Source: a virus
Reading direction: 5' to 3' (one strand)
DNA length: 64,000 nucleotides
IMG/VR virus record: IMGVR_UViG_3300046513_000134
Span: 1-64,000 of that record
Every line of letters starts with the position of its first letter. Position 1 is the first letter of the stretch. Below, one piece after another: positions 61,421 to 64,000 of this stretch. Below the pieces are notes generated by a model. The model saw only the letters and a list, made by a program, of their open reading frames with translations, searched no databases and was not told where the DNA came from. Position numbers and translations under genes: made by a program.

Positions 61421-62485
61421 TTAATAGCGAATGCAGGCGAGGAGGGCGACGTTACGCGGGCGGGTTTCCGCGCCACCGGCAGCGGCGATCGAGATGCCGG
61501 TTCCAGCCCCGTAGATGCCGATACCCGTACCCGCAGCGGCTGTACCTGCGGTAATGTCTTTACCGTAACCGGGGTTACCGTCGAGCGAACCGTTTCTGTT
61601 ACCGTCAACCAAATAACGGGTATAGTTGTGGGCGTGACCGGGGTCATAGACCGAGTGGGCATGCGTCGGGTCTGAAACGCCGTGGTTGTGGCTGGCGAAC
61701 AGATGGGCCTGCAGTGACCCGAAGACACGGGATGCATCCACGCCACGCGCGTCGTCCCAGCCGCGAATGAACTCGCCACGCAGATCAGGAACGTTGAAGG
61801 TCGTGCTACCGTCCCCGACGCCGTAGGTCGTTCCTACCTGTGTGTACAGGGCCGCGTAGGTGGTTCGGCTGATGGCTGCGCCGTTGCACTTCAGCCAGCC
61901 AGTCGGAGGCGTGCTACGGGCGAACCAAGCGACCTGTGACGGGTCGCCGGCCGATACCGGTGCCGCGAAGACGTAGGCGACGCCAGCATTATCCGTGACG
62001 ACAATGATCGTCTGCCCGGCAACAACCGCGAGGTTGGAGCCCGAGCCGGTGACGATGTTCGCACCATTGGTGATCGTCAGAGACCCGGAGAAGCGCACGT
62101 ACTTGACGGCGTTTGCCCGAGTGCCGAAGGACGAGATCGCGGTAGTCCCCGAAATTATCACATGCTCGGTAGTGGTCGCCATGATGTCGGTGGTCGTGGC
62201 CGAGGCGACCGTCGTCTCTGGCCGGTGGTTGGTCAGATCCGGTATCCACTTGTGCGTGGTCGGATCGACGGTGCCGAGCAGCAAGTCGGCTGCCCCGTCG
62301 TAGCTTTTCATCAACCACTGCGCCGCAGCCGTGTCCAGCCACGTCTGGCCGGTCTGGATGTAACTGGGTCGCGCGGTCCCCGAGTGCGTCGTAGCAAGCG
62401 CCGTCCTGAAGCTGCCAATGATAGCGGCCAGCGCGGTGCCGGTTGTCGTGGTGGGGTTGATAGTGCTGAAATCGTACTGGCTCAT
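61421..62485 (-). CDS. Tail-collar-domain fibre protein, 354 aa
   Basis: An N-terminal trimerising part. GWLKCNGAAISRTTYAALYTQVGTTYGVGDGSTTFNVPDLRGEFIRGWD is the Phage_Collar domain. Multiple HxH elements (SHNHG, HAHS, HAHN) form the metal-binding needle typical of such tips. It overlaps protein J by four bases (ATGA). It probably carries a receptor-binding tip. Confidence 0.88.
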   Translation of the reverse strand: MSQYDFSTINPTTTTGTALAAIIGSFRTALATTHSGTARPSYIQTGQTWLDTAAAQWLMKSYDGAADLLLGTVDPTTHKWIPDLTNHRPETTVASATTTDIMATTTEHVIISGTTAISSFGTRANAVKYVRFSGSLTITNGANIVTGSGSNLAVVAGQTIIVVTDNAGVAYVFAAPVSAGDPSQVAWFARSTPPTGWLKCNGAAISRTTYAALYTQVGTTYGVGDGSTTFNVPDLRGEFIRGWDDARGVDASRVFGSLQAHLFASHNHGVSDPTHAHSVYDPGHAHNYTRYLVDGNRNGSLDGNPGYGKDITAGTAAAGTGIGIYGAGTGISIAAAGGAETRPRNVALLACIRY

Positions 62486-64000
62486 CTCTTCACTCCGTAG
62501 CCGACCGCCGTGTAGTCGAAGGTGCGGCTGATTGCCGTCCCGACACTGTTATAATAACGGATGGTGAAGCCGTTCTCCGACTTCGCCGTGATCGCCGCAC
62601 GGTCCCCGGTGGCCATGTCTTGGCTTGCCATCGAGAGACCCGTGAGGCCCTTAAACGGTGGGTCGAAGACGACGGTAAGCCCGCCTGTGGGAACCACTAG
62701 GTCATTTCCTGCTATGATGCGGTCAGGCATGTCAACGGTGACGTTGAGGGTACGGAGCACGGGCGTAACCGCAGGGTCGTACGAGATCAGCTTGGCGCGG
62801 AACTTGATCGCCCTGAAATTAACGTCGCGGGTGATGAACGGCACCCATTCAGACCACGTCGGCTGGGACGTGATTAGTTCGGCCGCCCGGGTTACCGTTG
62901 CCGTGGTGGTCGGAATGATCGACGTTGGAGTAAGCCCTGTCTCAAGCTGGTAGTCAGAGAGGCGGCAAGCAAGCAAGCCGACCGTCCCGGCGTAAGCCTG
63001 TGCGTTGGCTACGGCGCAAGGGAAAACCCCGACGCGGGTATTGTTGGCCGCGCCTCCGGGGGACGGAGTGCCGCTAACCCAACAACGGAATAGGCCGTTA
63101 CCTAGTTTCTGGACGCCGCATTGCCCGTTAGTAGCGGTACCCAGCGCTGTCTTGAACGTGACGGTAGGGTTGTTAGGGTCGGTCAAGTCAAAGTTGGCCG
63201 CGACTTGGTTGGATAAGATTTCGTCCCATATAAAAAGCTGAAACAGCTTTCGACCTTCGGGGTCGATGACGCAAGAGAAACAGCTCGCGATGTTGGATAC
63301 CCGTGAGATGTTGGCCGCATAGAGTGCTTTGCTGGCATTGGTTGTCGAACTTTCGGTGATTTCCATCATGTTGGTGACGCCGTCAACGCTCTTGCGCGTT
63401 CCTACGGCAAAGGTCGCCGTTGTCGATTGCTTAGTCCAGAAAGCATTGGTGAAATCCCTTGACCAGAGCATGTAGTTCGTCTTGGCCTGCTCATCCAACA
63501 GCACTGGTGCGGCCAGCAGGTCGGCAGGGTTGAAGTTGTAGCGCGGGGCGTTAGCGGCCGCCGTCTTCAGGATGCCATCGGCGTCGAAGTAGGTTCCGGT
63601 CGAAGTGCGAGTTACAACGGCAGTCGGACTGTCCAGTGTCGTGGCATATTCGAGGGCGAAGTTCCACGCGTCGGAGGAAGCCGTCGAGAGCGCGTCCACC
63701 GTGGACAGCGACGCCCACTTGTCGATCGTGTCGCGGCTGTCGAGGCCGAAGACTTCGATGGATGCCGTCAGGCGGGACGTGTATTCATCCCCAAGGTCCA
63801 CGACCGTCGCGAAACTATAAACGCCAACCCCCGGGAAAGCCCCGCCAAAGGGCGTCAATTGCAAGTCGCCCAGCACCACCTGTGAATTGCCCTTGGCTCC
63901 AGAGAAAGTGGGGGCTTCGATCAGATCGACCACGGCGTTGCGGGCGGCGGCGGTGACCGTGTTGATCACCATGGCGACGCCGTCCGAGTAGGTCCCGACA
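62482..64000 (-). CDS. Tail-tip/host-specificity protein J, 3' part, runs off the window
   Basis: The frame is open to the right edge with no stop; ATG 63972 is unlikely to be the true start. The C-terminus (LVVPTGGLTVVFDPPFKGL.., NGFTIRYYNSVGTAISRTFDYTAVGYGVKR) matches the ending common to J-type central tail tips of alphaproteobacterial siphophages. It contains LEYATTLDSPTAVVTRTSTGTYFDADG, a beta module seen in fibre proteins. It directs host recognition and DNA passage. Confidence 0.72.
   Translation of the reverse strand, partial: VGTYSDGVAMVINTVTAAARNAVVDLIEAPTFSGAKGNSQVVLGDLQLTPFGGAFPGVGVYSFATVVDLGDEYTSRLTASIEVFGLDSRDTIDKWASLSTVDALSTASSDAWNFALEYATTLDSPTAVVTRTSTGTYFDADGILKTAAANAPRYNFNPADLLAAPVLLDEQAKTNYMLWSRDFTNAFWTKQSTTATFAVGTRKSVDGVTNMMEITESSTTNASKALYAANISRVSNIASCFSCVIDPEGRKLFQLFIWDEILSNQVAANFDLTDPNNPTVTFKTALGTATNGQCGVQKLGNGLFRCWVSGTPSPGGAANNTRVGVFPCAVANAQAYAGTVGLLACRLSDYQLETGLTPTSIIPTTTATVTRAAELITSQPTWSEWVPFITRDVNFRAIKFRAKLISYDPAVTPVLRTLNVTVDMPDRIIAGNDLVVPTGGLTVVFDPPFKGLTGLSMASQDMATGDRAAITAKSENGFTIRYYNSVGTAISRTFDYTAVGYGVKR

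Overview
The window reads as one contiguous piece of a large tailed-phage genome, or a prophage or phage-plasmid of that type, from a high-GC host. An alphaproteobacterium is my inference from the GC content and promoter style, not something a marker gene proves. Every convincing gene lies on the minus strand. Genes are packed with ATGA, TGATG or short overlaps, so the map is best read from right (64000) to left (1).

Right end (64.0-60.7 kb): the 3' part of a tail-tip protein J, a tail-collar-domain fibre and a DUF4376 fibre-assembly protein. Next comes a lysis block (60.7-57.7 kb): a small holin-like membrane protein, a GH24 lysozyme, a DUF6527-like protein, an overlapping Rz/Rz1 spanin pair and two more membrane proteins. 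A replication and recombination block fills 57.6-42.1 kb: AAA+ ATPase, an initiator-like protein with internal tandem repeats, DnaB-type helicase, RNase HI, primase, ssDNA-binding-like protein, SF2 helicase, RecA/UvsX-like recombinase, two PD-(D/E)XK-type nuclease candidates and a RuvC-like resolvase. From 39.5 to 30 kb lies a second structural block: an SGNH-hydrolase tail protein, small tail proteins and an 1885-residue fibre with 18-residue repeats.

From 30 to 4.7 kb there are about seventy small accessory genes. Recognisable ones include a GalE-like epimerase, a macro-domain protein, ribbon-helix-helix and XRE regulators, DUF6283, DUF4262 and Rmf-like proteins, exported proteins and membrane peptides. 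Several are too short for a normal ORF cut-off and were found by reading overlaps. At the left edge (4.7-1 kb) is a nucleotide-sugar cluster: a RapZ C-terminal-domain-like protein, a RarA C-terminal-domain-like protein, an SDR epimerase, a DegT aminotransferase and a partial glycosyltransferase-like protein.

The signals standard annotation would miss are mostly non-coding. (1) An exact palindrome TGCAA-N4-TTGCA occurs 17 times, plus one near-match, between 2.5 and 60.7 kb; many copies sit at promoters. (2) Five ~22-bp-spaced iterons, three further repeats and two palindromes fill a 0.48-kb gene-free region at 17.8-18.3 kb. (3) A tRNA appears to have its 3' half placed before its 5' half at 8.8 kb. 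(4) Two families of sigma70-like promoters share features beyond -35 and -10. (5) A 12-bp tandem repeat lies inside the initiator-like gene, as in the lambda origin. All functions are inferred from reading sequence; no database search was run.
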